DNA of 64,000 nt from Gloeobacter morelensis MG652769 (GCF_021018745.1 NZ_CP063845.1:1-64000); one strand, 5' to 3'. Counted from the first letter of the stretch, positions 15,374-26,308 are shown. A program made the numbers and translations. The notes: generated by a model from the sequence alone, not told the origin.

Positions 15374-16915
15374 ATGAACGTGCTTTTGTTCTCGCCGATT
15401 TTTCCAAAAACCTTCTGGTCCTTTGAGCGGGTGCTCAATTTGATCGGCCGCAAGGTGCTGCTGCCGCCTCTGGGGTTGGTGACGGTGGCGGCGATGCTGC
15501 CACAGCAGTGGAATTTTCGCCTGGTGGACCGCAACGTTCGCTTTGAGAGCGAGGCGGATTGGGCCTGGGCGGACCTGGCGATTATCTCGGCGATGATGGT
15601 GCAGAAGGACGATTTTTTGCACCTGATCCGCGAAGGGGTGCGCCGGGGCGTCAAGGTGGCGGTGGGCGGTCCCTACCCGACCTCGATTCCCGAGGATGCG
15701 CTCGAAGCGGGAGCCGACTATCTGGTTCTAGACGAAGGCGAGTTGACCATTCCGAAGTTTCTGGCGGCCCTGGCCGCGGGCGAGGCAAGCGGGGTGTTCC
15801 GGGCCGCCGAGAAGCCCGATGTTACCCTCACCCCGGTGCCGCGCTTCGATTTATTGGAACTGGACGCTTACGATTCGATGTCGGTGCAGTTCTCGCGCGG
15901 TTGTCCTTTTCAGTGCGAATTTTGCGACATCATCGTGCTCTACGGGCGCAAGCCGCGCACCAAGACCCCCGAGCAACTGCTCGCCGAACTGCAGGTCCTG
16001 GTCGATCTCGGTTGGAACCGCTCGGTATTTGTCGTCGACGACAACTTCATCGGCAACCAGCGCAACGTCAAGCGCATGCTCAAGCAACTCATTCCCTGGA
16101 TGCAGGAGCACGGCTTTCCGTTTCGCTTTACGACCGAGGCCTCGATCAACCTGGCGGAGGACGACGAGTTGCTCGAACTGATGGTCGAGGCGGGTTTTGA
16201 TTCGGTATTTCTGGGCATCGAGACCCCCGACGAGGAAAGCCTCGCCCTCACCCAAAAATTTCAAAACAACCGCAAACCCCTCCACGAGTCGTGCCTGAAG
16301 ATCACCCGGGCGGGGCTCAGGCTTCTGGCCGGGTTCATCATCGGCTTCGACAACGAAAAAGCCGGGGCGGGTGGCCGAATTATCCGCTTTGTCGAGCAGA
16401 CGGCCATTCCGGATGCGATGTTCAGCATGCTGCAGGCGTTGCCCGGCACTGCCCTGTGGAGCCGCCTGGAAAAAGAAAACCGGCTGGTGGCCATGGGCAC
16501 CGGCATGAACCAAAGTACCCTGATGAACTTCCGGCCCACCCGCCCGATCGAGCAGATCGCCGAAGAGTACGTCGAGGCTTTTTGGGAACTGTACGAACCG
16601 GCGCGCTTCATGCGCCGCTGCTACCGCCACGCACTGGATCTAGGCATGCCCAAGGGCAAACGTCCCTTCAAGATGCCCGATTTACCCGAACTGCGCGGCC
16701 TGCTCAAGATCATCTGGTTGCAGGGAGTACAGCGGCCCGAGACGCGTTTTTTGTTCTGGTCGCAGTTGTGGAACCTCCTGCAGCGCAACCCCCAGGCGTT
16801 GGGGCCGTACCTCACCGTTTGCGCCCACGGCGAGCACTTTTTCGAGTTTCGCGAGGAAATTCGCGGCCAGATCCGCACCCAGATGGATCGCACCCTGGCC
16901 ACGGCAGGGCGCTGA
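15374..16915 (+). CDS. B12-binding-domain radical SAM protein
   Basis: This 513-residue protein has an N-terminal cobalamin-binding-like Rossmann domain (about 1-150: VDRNVRFES, ADLAIISAMMVQKD, VAVGGPYPTSIPEDAL). A radical SAM core follows with the cysteine triad in RGCPFQCEFCDIIVLYGR (CxxxCxxC), then VVDDNFIGN and FLGIETPD, and a C-terminal DUF4070-like region. Relatives carry out methyl transfers or unusual C-C chemistry. The layout resembles the hopanoid-linked HpnJ-type group, but the substrate is not assignable here. The true start is probably the ATG at 15374, although no strong ribosome-binding site is seen. Confidence 0.87.
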   Translation: MNVLLFSPIFPKTFWSFERVLNLIGRKVLLPPLGLVTVAAMLPQQWNFRLVDRNVRFESEADWAWADLAIISAMMVQKDDFLHLIREGVRRGVKVAVGGPYPTSIPEDALEAGADYLVLDEGELTIPKFLAALAAGEASGVFRAAEKPDVTLTPVPRFDLLELDAYDSMSVQFSRGCPFQCEFCDIIVLYGRKPRTKTPEQLLAELQVLVDLGWNRSVFVVDDNFIGNQRNVKRMLKQLIPWMQEHGFPFRFTTEASINLAEDDELLELMVEAGFDSVFLGIETPDEESLALTQKFQNNRKPLHESCLKITRAGLRLLAGFIIGFDNEKAGAGGRIIRFVEQTAIPDAMFSMLQALPGTALWSRLEKENRLVAMGTGMNQSTLMNFRPTRPIEQIAEEYVEAFWELYEPARFMRRCYRHALDLGMPKGKRPFKMPDLPELRGLLKIIWLQGVQRPETRFLFWSQLWNLLQRNPQALGPYLTVCAHGEHFFEFREEIRGQIRTQMDRTLATAGR

Positions 16916-16934
16916 GGATCTTTTCGGGCCTGAG

Positions 16935-17225
16935 TTATGGCGCTTGCGGGTCCATCCGTCCGTCGCGGACGGCAAGGACGACCAGGCGTTGCGGCTCCCA
17001 CCTGTAGACCAGGATAAAGGGAGTACCAGAGACGGCAAACTCTCTGGTGCCTTCTATGCTGCCGGGCCTACCCATGTCGGGAAAGACAGCGAGGTTGCCG
17101 AGCACGGCTTCCAACCGAGAGAGAGCTTTGGACTTGACTTCGGGGTGCGGCGAGGGGTAGTTGGCCCGCAGTGCCGCAAGATCCTCCAGAGCCGTTGGAG
17201 CCCAAAAAATGGTTACTCCCGCCAT
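16935..17225 (-). CDS. RelE/ParE-family toxin
   Basis: This 96-residue protein has the RelE/ParE fold pattern: IFWAPTALEDLAALRANY helix, LSRLEAVLGNLAVFPDMGRPG, and FAVSGTPFILVYRWEPQRLVVLAVRDGR strands. It overlaps the end of the upstream CopG-type antitoxin gene by 13 bases. Members either cleave ribosome-bound mRNA or inhibit gyrase, and the sequence alone does not decide. Confidence 0.87.
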   Translation of the reverse strand: MAGVTIFWAPTALEDLAALRANYPSPHPEVKSKALSRLEAVLGNLAVFPDMGRPGSIEGTREFAVSGTPFILVYRWEPQRLVVLAVRDGRMDPQAP

Positions 17226-17446
17226 TGGTCGAATTCGGCCTGGACTTGTTCGGGCGTGGCAAACTCACCTCGCTCCGCAGCGGCCATGGCCTCGCGAATG
17301 CGTCGCTCCCAATGGCGCTCCCGCGTCAGGTAATCCTCGATCAGCCGATTGATGATGAAGGAGCGGTCCCGTTCCTCACGCCTGGCAATAGCATCAAGTT
17401 GGGCAAGTTTGTCGTCGTCGATGCGAAAAGAAATGTGCTTCGACAC
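17213..17446 (-). CDS. CopG-family (ribbon-helix-helix) antitoxin
   Basis: This 77-residue protein starts at a GTG with a GGAG about seven bases upstream. SKHISFRIDDDKLAQLDAIA plus the ERDRSFIINRLIEDYL helix form a ribbon-helix-helix DNA-binding domain. The acidic C-terminus (ERGEFATPEQVQAEFDQW) would bind the toxin. The open frame extends upstream in unlikely sequence, so the short form is preferred. It overlaps the toxin gene, forming a type II toxin-antitoxin operon. Confidence 0.88.
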   Translation of the reverse strand: MSKHISFRIDDDKLAQLDAIARREERDRSFIINRLIEDYLTRERHWERRIREAMAAAERGEFATPEQVQAEFDQWRE

Positions 17447-17893
17447 GCCCGCTCTCCGTGCTACAACGTATTTTTTATTCGCACACTCTAGCACAGAATG
17501 CAGCCTTCCCCAGGCGTTCGGATGGTTATCTTGCAGCGCAAACTCCCGAAAACGATTCTCGCTGCAAGGTTGATGCCGAGCGTCACGTAGCCTTGTCTGC
17601 CACCCCTTGAGGTGGAATTCTGGAACCGAGGGCCTGGTCGGTTCAGGGCGTCTTGCTGGTTGTCGCCTTCTTAGCCCTCTGGAATATGTGCGCTTCCCTG
17701 GCAAAAGCTTGCTTGCCGATGGCCTTATTGGCCTCAACTGGGTCTAGTGGCGTTTGCACTTTGGGCGTCGCTGGGGCTGTACTGGGGGCGCGAGCCTTAG
17801 CCGGCGGACAAGCGCGCCCGCTGAGGCACCCCGCGGGTGATAGGGGCGCACCGCGCATCTGCTAACGTGATCTTGCAACCTGGAGCGCGGGCC
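17447..17893. other. 447-base intergenic region between antitoxin and purC
   Basis: The region contains an AT-rich stretch near 17460-17480 that could hold the antitoxin promoter. A minus-strand open frame at 17643-17858 (71 residues) reads proline/alanine-rich at first, then EANKAIGKQAFAREAHIF. It matches no family I know and may be a remnant. No tRNA or terminator is evident. Confidence 0.35.
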
Positions 17894-18610
17894 GTGGCAG
17901 ACATTCTCTACGAAGGCAAGGCAAAAATCATCTACCCTACCCCCGACCCGGCGATTGTGCTCGCGGTCTTCAAAGACGACGCCACCGCCTTCAACGCCCA
18001 AAAACGCGGCACGATCTCGGGCAAGGGTGCCGTCAACGCCACGGTCTCAGCCAAATTGTTCTTGCTTCTGGAGCGCTCGGGTGTGCCCACCCACTACATC
18101 GACCAGCCGGCGGCCAACCAGTTGCTGTTTCGCCGCCTGAAGATGATCCCCCTCGAAGTGGTAGTGCGCAATATCGTGGCGGGTAGCCTCGCCAAGCGCA
18201 CGGGACTGGCGAGCGGCACGGTGCTGGGCGAAGCGATCGTCGAGTTCTATTACAAAAACGACGCCCTGGGCGACCCGCTGCTCAATGACGAACATATTCT
18301 CACAGTCCTCGCCACCGTCGATGCGCTGCAGCTGGCCGAATTGCGCCGCTCGGCTTTGCAGGTCAACGCTATTTTGAGCGCTTTCTACCACGAGTGCGGT
18401 ATCCGACTGGTGGACTTCAAACTGGAGTACGGCTACGACGGGGCGGGGCAATTGCAACTTGGAGACGAATTGAGCCCGGACAACTGCCGACTCTGGACCC
18501 TGGAGGAGGACCGGATTCTAGATAAGGATCGCTTTCGCTTCGATATGGGCGAGGTCGAGGGCGCCTACCAGGAAGTCCTGGCCAGGGTGATCGCCAAAGC
18601 CGGCCCTTGA
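17894..18610 (+). CDS. purC: SAICAR synthase (phosphoribosylaminoimidazole-succinocarboxamide synthase)
   Basis: This 238-residue enzyme of purine synthesis joins CAIR and aspartate using ATP. ILYEGKAKIIY is the N-terminal nucleotide-binding hallmark. Conserved segments include GKGAVNATVSAKLF, LKMIPLEVVVRN, VDFKLEYG and SPDNCRLW. The GTG at 17894 with GGAG nine bases upstream gives the usual family length; the upstream ATG at 17837 would add an atypical leader. It stands alone and ends at a strong terminator shared with ftsH. Confidence 0.95.
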   Translation: MADILYEGKAKIIYPTPDPAIVLAVFKDDATAFNAQKRGTISGKGAVNATVSAKLFLLLERSGVPTHYIDQPAANQLLFRRLKMIPLEVVVRNIVAGSLAKRTGLASGTVLGEAIVEFYYKNDALGDPLLNDEHILTVLATVDALQLAELRRSALQVNAILSAFYHECGIRLVDFKLEYGYDGAGQLQLGDELSPDNCRLWTLEEDRILDKDRFRFDMGEVEGAYQEVLARVIAKAGP

Positions 18611-18615
18611 AGCGC

Positions 18616-18648
18616 AAATCCCGCGGCTGGGATACAACCGCGGGATTT
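18616..18648. terminator. Intrinsic terminator hairpin between convergent purC and ftsH
   Basis: AAATCCCGCGG (18616-18626) pairs perfectly with CCGCGGGATTT (18638-18648) around an 11-base loop. A short T-rich stretch follows on the plus strand. The symmetrical stem could end transcripts from both sides. Confidence 0.75.
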
Positions 18649-18669
18649 GTTTAGAGGAGCAAGAGCGAA

Positions 18670-20505
<1,836 letters not shown>

Positions 20506-20646
20506 CGAACGGCTTCCTCCCGGACGCGAGTGTTAAGTTTATTAACTTCTTTTAACCTAAGCGAGCGGACGGCGTCCGTCAACTCTCAGCTTTCCTTCTA
20601 TTATGGCCTCGATGCGCCCGGGGCGCACTTTTGAGACCAGTCAAAA

Positions 20647-20671
20647 GGGGCGCAGGAAATTCCTGCGCCCC
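20647..20671 (-). terminator. Intrinsic terminator after petD
   Basis: An 11-12-bp perfect stem (GGGGCGCAGGAA with TTCCTGCGCCCC) ends on the minus strand in TTTT. It lies 24 bases beyond the petD stop. Confidence 0.85.
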
Positions 20672-20694
20672 TGAGGTGAAAGTCGGTTGGCGAT

Positions 20695-21174
20695 CTAGAA
20701 CAGGCCCAGGGTCAGCGACTTGGGAATGTCGGGGATCATCGCACCGATACCCAGGTACATAGTGACCACGGTGCCAATCAAGAAGACGGCGGTGGCCAGC
20801 GGGCGGCGGAACGGGTTCTGGAACTTGTTGACGTTCTCGATGAACGGCACCAGCGCCAGGCCGATCGGGATGGCGGCCATCAGCACGACGCCCAGCAGCT
20901 TGTTGGGAACGACGCGCAGGATCTGGAAGACCGGGTAGAAGTACCACTCCGGCAGGATGTGCAGGGGCGTGTTGAACGGGTCGGCGGGTTCGCCCATCTT
21001 GGCCGGGTCGAGCACGGCCAGGGCAATGACGCCGAAGATGGTTCCCAGGATCACGACGCCGAAAATCAGAATGTCGTTGGGCCAGAAGGGCTCACCGTAA
21101 GTGTTGTGGCCCATGCCTTGCTCAAGAAGCTCACGGATTTCCGGATCGTCCAGTTCGGGGCGCTTTAGCGGCAT
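20695..21174 (-). CDS. petD: Cytochrome b6f complex subunit IV
   Basis: This 159-residue membrane protein matches subunit IV in full length. [13 protein letters not shown] opens the chain. [17 protein letters not shown] contains the quinol-site PEWY motif. Three hydrophobic helices follow, ending with [14 protein letters not shown]. It acts with cytochrome b6 in electron transfer between the photosystems and in respiration. It lies 38 bases downstream of petB on the same strand, so the two form an operon ended by the hairpin at 20647-20671. Confidence 0.97.
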   Translation of the reverse strand: MPLKRPELDDPEIRELLEQGMGHNTYGEPFWPNDILIFGVVILGTIFGVIALAVLDPAKMGEPADPFNTPLHILPEWYFYPVFQILRVVPNKLLGVVLMAAIPIGLALVPFIENVNKFQNPFRRPLATAVFLIGTVVTMYLGIGAMIPDIPKSLTLGLF

Positions 21175-21212
21175 GTCTTTCTCTCCTTAGTCCAGAATCT
21201 ACGGTGGAGCAC

Positions 21213-21860
21213 TTACAGGGGACCGGAGATGCCCTGCTTGCGGATCATCAAGAAGTGCATCAGCATGAAAACGACTGTCAGCCAGGGTAGCACAAAGGTG
21301 TGGGCGCTGTAGAAACGGGTGAGCGTCTCCTGGCCGACCCCGGCGCCGCCGCGCAGAAATTCAACGATCAAATCGCCCACCACCGGGATGGCCGAGGGCA
21401 CCTGGGTAACGATCTTGACCGCCCAGTAGCCGACTTGGTCCCAGGGGAGCGAATAGCCGGTCACCCCGAAGCTGACCGTCAGGCACGCCAAAAGCACGCC
21501 GGTGACCCAGGTCAACTCGCGCGGACGCTTGAAGCCGCCGGTCAAGTAGACCCGAAAGGTGTGCAGGATCATCGCGAGCACCATCATCGAGGCCGACCAG
21601 CGATGGATCGAGCGGATAAGCCAGCCGAAGCTCACCTCGTCCATGATGTAGTTGACCGAACTGAAGGCTTCGGCGACCGTCGGCTTGTAGTAGTAGGTCA
21701 TCGCAAAGCCGGTGGCAAATTGGACCAAAAAGCAAATCAGCGTCACCCCGCCCAGACAATAGAAAATGTTCACGTGGGGAGGAACGTACTTGCTGGTGAT
21801 GTCGTCCGCGATTGCCTGGACCTCCAGGCGCTCTTGGAACCAGTCGTATACCTTGCTCAT
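21213..21860 (-). CDS. petB: Cytochrome b6
   Basis: This 215-residue haem protein is the usual length. It begins [20 protein letters not shown]. Haem ligand histidines sit in [21 protein letters not shown] and [21 protein letters not shown]. The covalent c-type haem cysteine is in [25 protein letters not shown] is conserved. The ATG at 21860 is chosen from homology; the frame runs further upstream through the divergent promoter region. It is co-transcribed with petD and divergent from an Rrf2-family regulator. Confidence 0.97.
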   Translation of the reverse strand: MSKVYDWFQERLEVQAIADDITSKYVPPHVNIFYCLGGVTLICFLVQFATGFAMTYYYKPTVAEAFSSVNYIMDEVSFGWLIRSIHRWSASMMVLAMILHTFRVYLTGGFKRPRELTWVTGVLLACLTVSFGVTGYSLPWDQVGYWAVKIVTQVPSAIPVVGDLIVEFLRGGAGVGQETLTRFYSAHTFVLPWLTVVFMLMHFLMIRKQGISGPL

Positions 21861-21875
21861 AAGACCGGAGTCCTT

Positions 21876-21887
21876 GCAATAAATTGC
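21876..21887. promoter_or_regulatory. Palindrome in the petB/Rrf2 divergent promoter region
   Basis: GCAAT-AA-ATTGC (21876-21887) lies 16 bases upstream of the petB ATG, inside the 93 bases shared with the divergent Rrf2 gene. Rrf2 proteins bind AT-rich dyads, so this is a candidate operator. This is inference from position and symmetry. Confidence 0.35.
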
Positions 21888-21953
21888 GCTTTCCGTATGA
21901 ATGTAACACCGGTCTGAGAAGACGACCCGACGCCATTTACAATACTTAACCAA

Positions 21954-22400
21954 GTGCTGAAACTATCGACCCGTGGGCACTACAGCGTCAAAGCCATGCT
22001 GGATCTGACCATTCACCGCCACGATCCCCCCCAGTCGATCCGCCAGATTGCCCATCGACAGAACATTTCTAAACATTTTCTGGAGCAACTTCTCATCATT
22101 CTGAGACAAAGCGGCTTCGTGCGTTCGGTGCGGGGGGTACAGGGAGGGTACGTCCTGGCGCGGTCCCCGGCCCAGATTACCCTTGGGGAGATTTTACGGG
22201 CGGTGGGCGACGGGATGGCGCCCCTAGGCAGGCTCGAGTGCGACGGCGCCCAGGCGGAAGATTGGGTGACGATGGCGCTGTGGAGCCGGGTGCACCGCTC
22301 GGTAGAGGCGGCCCTCGACCGGATTACGCTTGAAGATCTTTATCACGACGCCAGAAGCCGCCAGGCCACCATGAGCGAGGAGGGCGAATTTGTGATCTAA
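21954..22400 (+). CDS. Rrf2-family transcriptional regulator
   Basis: This 148-residue protein has the Rrf2 winged-helix signature: [37 protein letters not shown] and [17 protein letters not shown]. The IscR-type three-cysteine cluster ligand set is absent; only one cysteine (LECDG) is seen, so it probably does not bind an iron-sulfur cluster in the IscR way. The start is a GTG at 21954 with no obvious Shine-Dalgarno sequence. It is divergent from petB across 93 bases, and its 3' end overlaps the convergent SAM hydrolase-family gene by four bases. Confidence 0.88.
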   Translation: MLKLSTRGHYSVKAMLDLTIHRHDPPQSIRQIAHRQNISKHFLEQLLIILRQSGFVRSVRGVQGGYVLARSPAQITLGEILRAVGDGMAPLGRLECDGAQAEDWVTMALWSRVHRSVEAALDRITLEDLYHDARSRQATMSEEGEFVI

Positions 22401-23179
22401 CGGGCGACGCGCAGCTGCGGCTGCATGACCACCAGCTGGCCCACCCCTACCCCCAGGCGGCGCGCGCAATCGCCCCCTTCGAACATCAGTTGTACGAAGC
22501 CGTGGCTGGCGATTTGCGCCTGGAGCTTGCCGGCGGCGATTTCGCAGCTGTCGATCGAGAAATTGAAGCGGTGGCCGCCGATGCGGATCTCCCAGGGCTG
22601 CTCCACCACCCACTCCCCCGGAATGTTGGTGACCAAGTTGCCGAAGTGATCGACTTTTTGGATCTGGCCGTGGATGCTGTCGGCGCGGCGGTTGGCGAGG
22701 TCGACCTCGAAGCGCGCAAGCGACTGCGGATCGATCGCCCGACCCAGGTGTGCGAGGGGTTTATCCAGGGCGAGGGCCGCCGCCGCCGGGGCGAACACAT
22801 CGCGCCCGCGAAAGAGGCGGCCGCTGCTGGAAGTCGGCAAGCTCAGTTCTACCGCCTCGAGGGCCGGTTCGATGTCGAGCACGCCGTCAAACAAGCCGTT
22901 GTCGGGACCGACGAAGCTGTACGCGGCGGTGCGAAAGGCGACGGCGCGTTGGCCCATCGCCGCACCCGGATCGACAATGGCCAAATGTACAGTGCTTTCG
23001 GGGAAGCTTCGATAGGCGGTCATCAGCTCAAAACGCCCAGACAGTAGATCCTGCGGCCGGATCTGGTGGGTGAGGTCGATGAGGGTCGCCTGTGGGCAAA
23101 GCTTGAGAAGCATCCCCTTGATGGTGCCCACGGTGCTGTTCTCCAAACCATAGTCGCTCAGGAGGGTAATCACTGGCAT
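22397..23179 (-). CDS. SAM hydroxide adenosyltransferase (DUF62 family)
   Basis: This 260-residue protein belongs to the fluorinase/chlorinase-related family that hydrolyses S-adenosylmethionine to adenosine and methionine. Motifs: TLLSDYGLENSTVGTIKGML, AIVDPGAAMG, VGPDNGLFDGVL, FRGRDVFAPAAAALA and VDHFGNLVTNIPG. The Asp and Asn ligand positions of the family are kept, whereas halogenase-specific features cannot be judged by eye, so the hydroxide (hydrolase) activity is the default. It is convergent with the Rrf2 gene. Confidence 0.88.
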   Translation of the reverse strand: MPVITLLSDYGLENSTVGTIKGMLLKLCPQATLIDLTHQIRPQDLLSGRFELMTAYRSFPESTVHLAIVDPGAAMGQRAVAFRTAAYSFVGPDNGLFDGVLDIEPALEAVELSLPTSSSGRLFRGRDVFAPAAAALALDKPLAHLGRAIDPQSLARFEVDLANRRADSIHGQIQKVDHFGNLVTNIPGEWVVEQPWEIRIGGHRFNFSIDSCEIAAGKLQAQIASHGFVQLMFEGGDCARRLGVGVGQLVVMQPQLRVAR

Positions 23180-23230
23180 CTTCTGTCTGCTCTCCAGGAT
23201 GGCTGTCTATTCTCAGCTTAGAATCGACCT

Positions 23231-24271
23231 TTACGAAACGTCCGCTTTTTTCTGTTGCCGCCACAGCCGCTGCACCGCCGCAAGCGCCCGGTTGACTTCC
23301 CAGTTGCGCCGGTGGGGAGCGCGGTCGTGGGCGCGCTGCTCTTCTTCGATCATCTGGACATCCTGGCGGATCAGGCCCGCGAGCATCCCCTGCGCCGAGC
23401 CGAAGCAGCGGTCTTTGACAAACCGGCGAAACGGCACCGGCAGTTTGTGCAGATCCGGAAACGCTTCGAGGGAGGTGAAGTGCACCAGATAGGCGCGGGT
23501 GGAGCGCTCCCCTTCGGGGCACAGCAGGCAGTAGAGGCGAAAGTCCTCCCCGAGCCGGGCGCACCAGTGGGGATAGACATAGCTCACCGCCAGCGCTTCG
23601 GGATGCGCCCGGCGCAGAGCGGGCACGAACAGTTGCGCCACCGACCAGATCCGGTCGATGCGGTAATAGCTCTGGGCCTCGTAGAGCGCATCGATGCGCC
23701 CTGGGTGCTCTTCGAGTTTTTCGAGGTGGGCGGCCCCCCAGGCCTGGAAGCGTTCGTGCAGATGGCCATGGTGCATGTCCATCAAGTTTTCGATGAGGTA
23801 CGAGTAGTGGGCCGCACAGGCGATGGGGGCGACGGTCGCGATGTAGTTGAGGTGATCCCACTCCGGCAGGCGCAGGGGTTCCACGGCGTGGGCGCGCTCC
23901 GGGTCGCCTGCGAACAGCCACACAAAGCCGTCGTGCTCGCGCACGGGGTAGGTGCGCAACCGGCAACCCGGCAAGGATCCTTCGCGGTAGGGCACATGGG
24001 TACAGCGGCCGTCGCCGTCGAAGCGCCAGCCGTGGTAAGTGCACTCCAGACTTCCCGCCACTACGCGGCCGTGGCTGAGCTTGACCTGGCGATGGGGGCA
24101 GCGATCCTCCACGGCGTGGGCCACCCCGTCCGCGCCGCGAAACAGGGCAATCGGCTCACCCCAGAGGGTGATAGACCGTGGCTCCGTCTTCAGTTCGGCA
24201 CTTTGGGCCACGGCGTACCAGCAATTGGGGTCGATGGTGAGCGAACGAATGTCGATCAAGGTTCTAACCAT
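23231..24271 (-). CDS. Rieske non-haem iron oxygenase, CruH-like candidate
   Basis: This 346-residue protein has an N-terminal Rieske domain (CPHRQ ... CTYHGW, about residues 58-84) and a mononuclear iron site ENLMDMHHGHLH (about 160-171). It resembles the PAO/VanA-type single-component oxygenases. Its start overlaps the end of the CrtU/CruE-like gene by 16 bases, so the two are co-translated. In synechoxanthin synthesis, CruE makes the aromatic ring and the Rieske protein CruH oxidises a methyl group to carboxyl, so a CruH-like role is my inference from context. A chlorophyll-catabolite or vanillate-type oxygenase is the alternative. Confidence 0.72.
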   Translation of the reverse strand: MVRTLIDIRSLTIDPNCWYAVAQSAELKTEPRSITLWGEPIALFRGADGVAHAVEDRCPHRQVKLSHGRVVAGSLECTYHGWRFDGDGRCTHVPYREGSLPGCRLRTYPVREHDGFVWLFAGDPERAHAVEPLRLPEWDHLNYIATVAPIACAAHYSYLIENLMDMHHGHLHERFQAWGAAHLEKLEEHPGRIDALYEAQSYYRIDRIWSVAQLFVPALRRAHPEALAVSYVYPHWCARLGEDFRLYCLLCPEGERSTRAYLVHFTSLEAFPDLHKLPVPFRRFVKDRCFGSAQGMLAGLIRQDVQMIEEEQRAHDRAPHRRNWEVNRALAAVQRLWRQQKKADVS

Positions 24272-26220
24272 TGGGTGAAAGGCCGCAGGGCACCCTCCGG
24301 GCTGACGGTAAGCAGAACCCGGCGCTGGAGTCCTTCGCGCTGCAAGACGGCGTTGGCGGCCAGAAAGCCGGAACTGACGGCCCGTTCCATCAGGCCGCAG
24401 GGAAAGGGCATCTTCACCCAGTCGCCTGCGAAGAGCAGGTTCGGCACCGCCGTCGTCGTCTCGGGCCGCCCGGCGTAGCTGCCCGGCGGGTAGCCGGAGA
24501 AGTTTTTTTGATTGAGCAGTTCGCGATGGAGCACTTGGGCTTCGCGCAGCGCAGGCACGATCTCGAACAGCTCCGACTCGAAGGTGGCCAGCAGCGCCTC
24601 GCGGGTCGGAAATTCCTTTTCTTTATAGCAGTAGGCGTGCAGTTCGACGACGCTGCCGCCGGTGCGCTTCGCCCAATCGATATATTGCTCCTGAATGTGG
24701 TGGTAGAGGGTGATGCTGTCGGTGAGCCTGTAACCCGACAGCGAAGCAAAGTCGCTGTAATTCCACTCGAAGTCGCGGTCGAACCAGAAGCGGGCCACGG
24801 CGAACGGATCGGCAATCGCCAGATCCGCGATTTGTCGGCGCACGCCTTCGTGCACTTCGCCCTCGGAGCGCTCGAACAGTTGGCGCATGCCGGGCACGTC
24901 GGCGGCGAGCACGAAGTAGTCGGCCTCCAGTTCGCCTGTTTGGGTTGGGGTGTCTTTGCCTGCAAGCCGCAGCTTTTCTGCCGTCTGCTCGACAATGCGC
25001 GCCCGGGGCAGATCGGCGCGGGCCGGACCCTGCACGACCCGCCCTTCACTGTCGAAAGTCGCCCCGTGGCAGGGACACTGGAATCTGCCGTCTGCGAGCC
25101 TGTCCACTGTGCAGCCCTGGTGGGTGCAGTTAAGGGAGACAGCCTCCCGGGCGGCTCCGCGCACGGCGAATACCCGTTCACCCTGGCGGTAGTAGCAGTC
25201 GGGACCGGTAAGTGTCCAGTCGCGCTCAACCCAGAGGGGAGCACCGAGGCTGTCCTGGGCGCGCCGGTAAGCGAGCGAAGTTACCCGGCCGCCCTGCCAG
25301 CGCACCCGCTCGACTTGGGCACCGGTAATCAGCGTGCCGCCGTTGCGCACAAAGGCGGCGGCAATCGGGTCGATGAGGCTGGTGCCCATATCCTGGCGCG
25401 TGCCCCGAAAGGCCAGACCCTCCGGGTTGCCGAAAAAGTAAAAGTGAAAAAACTGGAGCATCTCCCCGACACTCAACAGATCCGGGGCGTTGAGGGTGGA
25501 TTTGGCGAAAGGCAGAAAGTACAGGTCGTAGAGCCCCTGTGGAAAGTTCTTGGCCACCCATTCACTGACCGAAAGCTCCTCGAGCGGACGGCGAGTGAGC
25601 TGGGTATGGAAGCTGGTAATCGCCTGAAAGACCCGCCAGTGATCGAAGCTGGCCAGGTTGAGCCCCCAGGCGCCCCGATTGGCGGAACTGACGGCCAGAT
25701 CGACAATATTCCACGGAAAGGCCGCGCTGCTGGGCTTGAAGATTTCAGGGGCGTACCGGTCGCGGTAGAGTACCGCGTAGGTCTTTAGATCGACGAAATT
25801 CTGGGCCAGCTGCAACTCCGCCACCAGGCCGTTGAGGTTGTAGTACTGCGGGAAGAAGCCGTGGAAGCCGTGTTCCATGGTGAACTTCTCGCCCAGTACC
25901 TCGATGGGCCAGCTCACCAATTTGCCCCCCAACTGCTCGGCGCGCTCGACGAGGGTGACGGCGAACCCCCGCGCCGAAAGCTCGTAGGCGCAGGCGAGCC
26001 CCGCCAGCCCGGCCCCCACCACCACCACCCGGCGCGGGCGCTCTGTGCGGCGAGGCAGTTGTAGCGTGTCCTGCTCAAAGATGGTTGGTTGGGTCTTCAC
26101 GTGGCGCCATTGCCACAAACCGCCCCCAGCCCCCGCCAGTGCTAATAGACCCAGCACCCGCCGCCGCGAAAGGGCGCGCACGAACCGACGGGAGGCTGGA
26201 TAAGTGCCCTGCTCACTCAC
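24256..26220 (-). CDS. CrtU/CruE-like carotenoid desaturase with embedded Rieske domain
   Basis: This 654-residue FAD amine-oxidase-type enzyme has a twin-arginine-like or hydrophobic N-terminus (RRRVLGLLALAGAGGGLW). The FAD loop is VVVVGAGLAGLACAYEL, followed by GGKLVSWPI and the hallmark HGFHGFFPQYYNLNGL. The hallmark is characteristic of aromatic-ring-forming CrtU/CruE desaturase-methyltransferases. A Rieske [2Fe-2S] domain is inserted at about residues 370-430 (NCTHQGCTV ... CPCHGATF). The C-terminal FAD segment (LLFAGDWVKMPFP) follows. The likely role is conversion of a beta-ionone ring to an aromatic chi ring. The adjacent Rieske oxygenase supports a synechoxanthin-like pathway, but the exact substrate is unproven. 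Confidence 0.8.
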   Translation of the reverse strand: MSEQGTYPASRRFVRALSRRRVLGLLALAGAGGGLWQWRHVKTQPTIFEQDTLQLPRRTERPRRVVVVGAGLAGLACAYELSARGFAVTLVERAEQLGGKLVSWPIEVLGEKFTMEHGFHGFFPQYYNLNGLVAELQLAQNFVDLKTYAVLYRDRYAPEIFKPSSAAFPWNIVDLAVSSANRGAWGLNLASFDHWRVFQAITSFHTQLTRRPLEELSVSEWVAKNFPQGLYDLYFLPFAKSTLNAPDLLSVGEMLQFFHFYFFGNPEGLAFRGTRQDMGTSLIDPIAAAFVRNGGTLITGAQVERVRWQGGRVTSLAYRRAQDSLGAPLWVERDWTLTGPDCYYRQGERVFAVRGAAREAVSLNCTHQGCTVDRLADGRFQCPCHGATFDSEGRVVQGPARADLPRARIVEQTAEKLRLAGKDTPTQTGELEADYFVLAADVPGMRQLFERSEGEVHEGVRRQIADLAIADPFAVARFWFDRDFEWNYSDFASLSGYRLTDSITLYHHIQEQYIDWAKRTGGSVVELHAYCYKEKEFPTREALLATFESELFEIVPALREAQVLHRELLNQKNFSGYPPGSYAGRPETTTAVPNLLFAGDWVKMPFPCGLMERAVSSGFLAANAVLQREGLQRRVLLTVSPEGALRPFTQWLEP

Positions 26221-26308
26221 ACGTACCTGCTTAGAACTGTGGTCCGAAAATACTCAACCTGGGCGCTTAGATCGGGGAATATCCAAGATTTTTTAAGCAA
26301 TGGTCCAC

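Noticed and set aside
17643-17858. Minus-strand 71-residue frame upstream of purC
   Set aside because: It is low-complexity proline/alanine-rich at its start with no family match or ribosome-binding site, so it is mentioned only within the intergenic entry.
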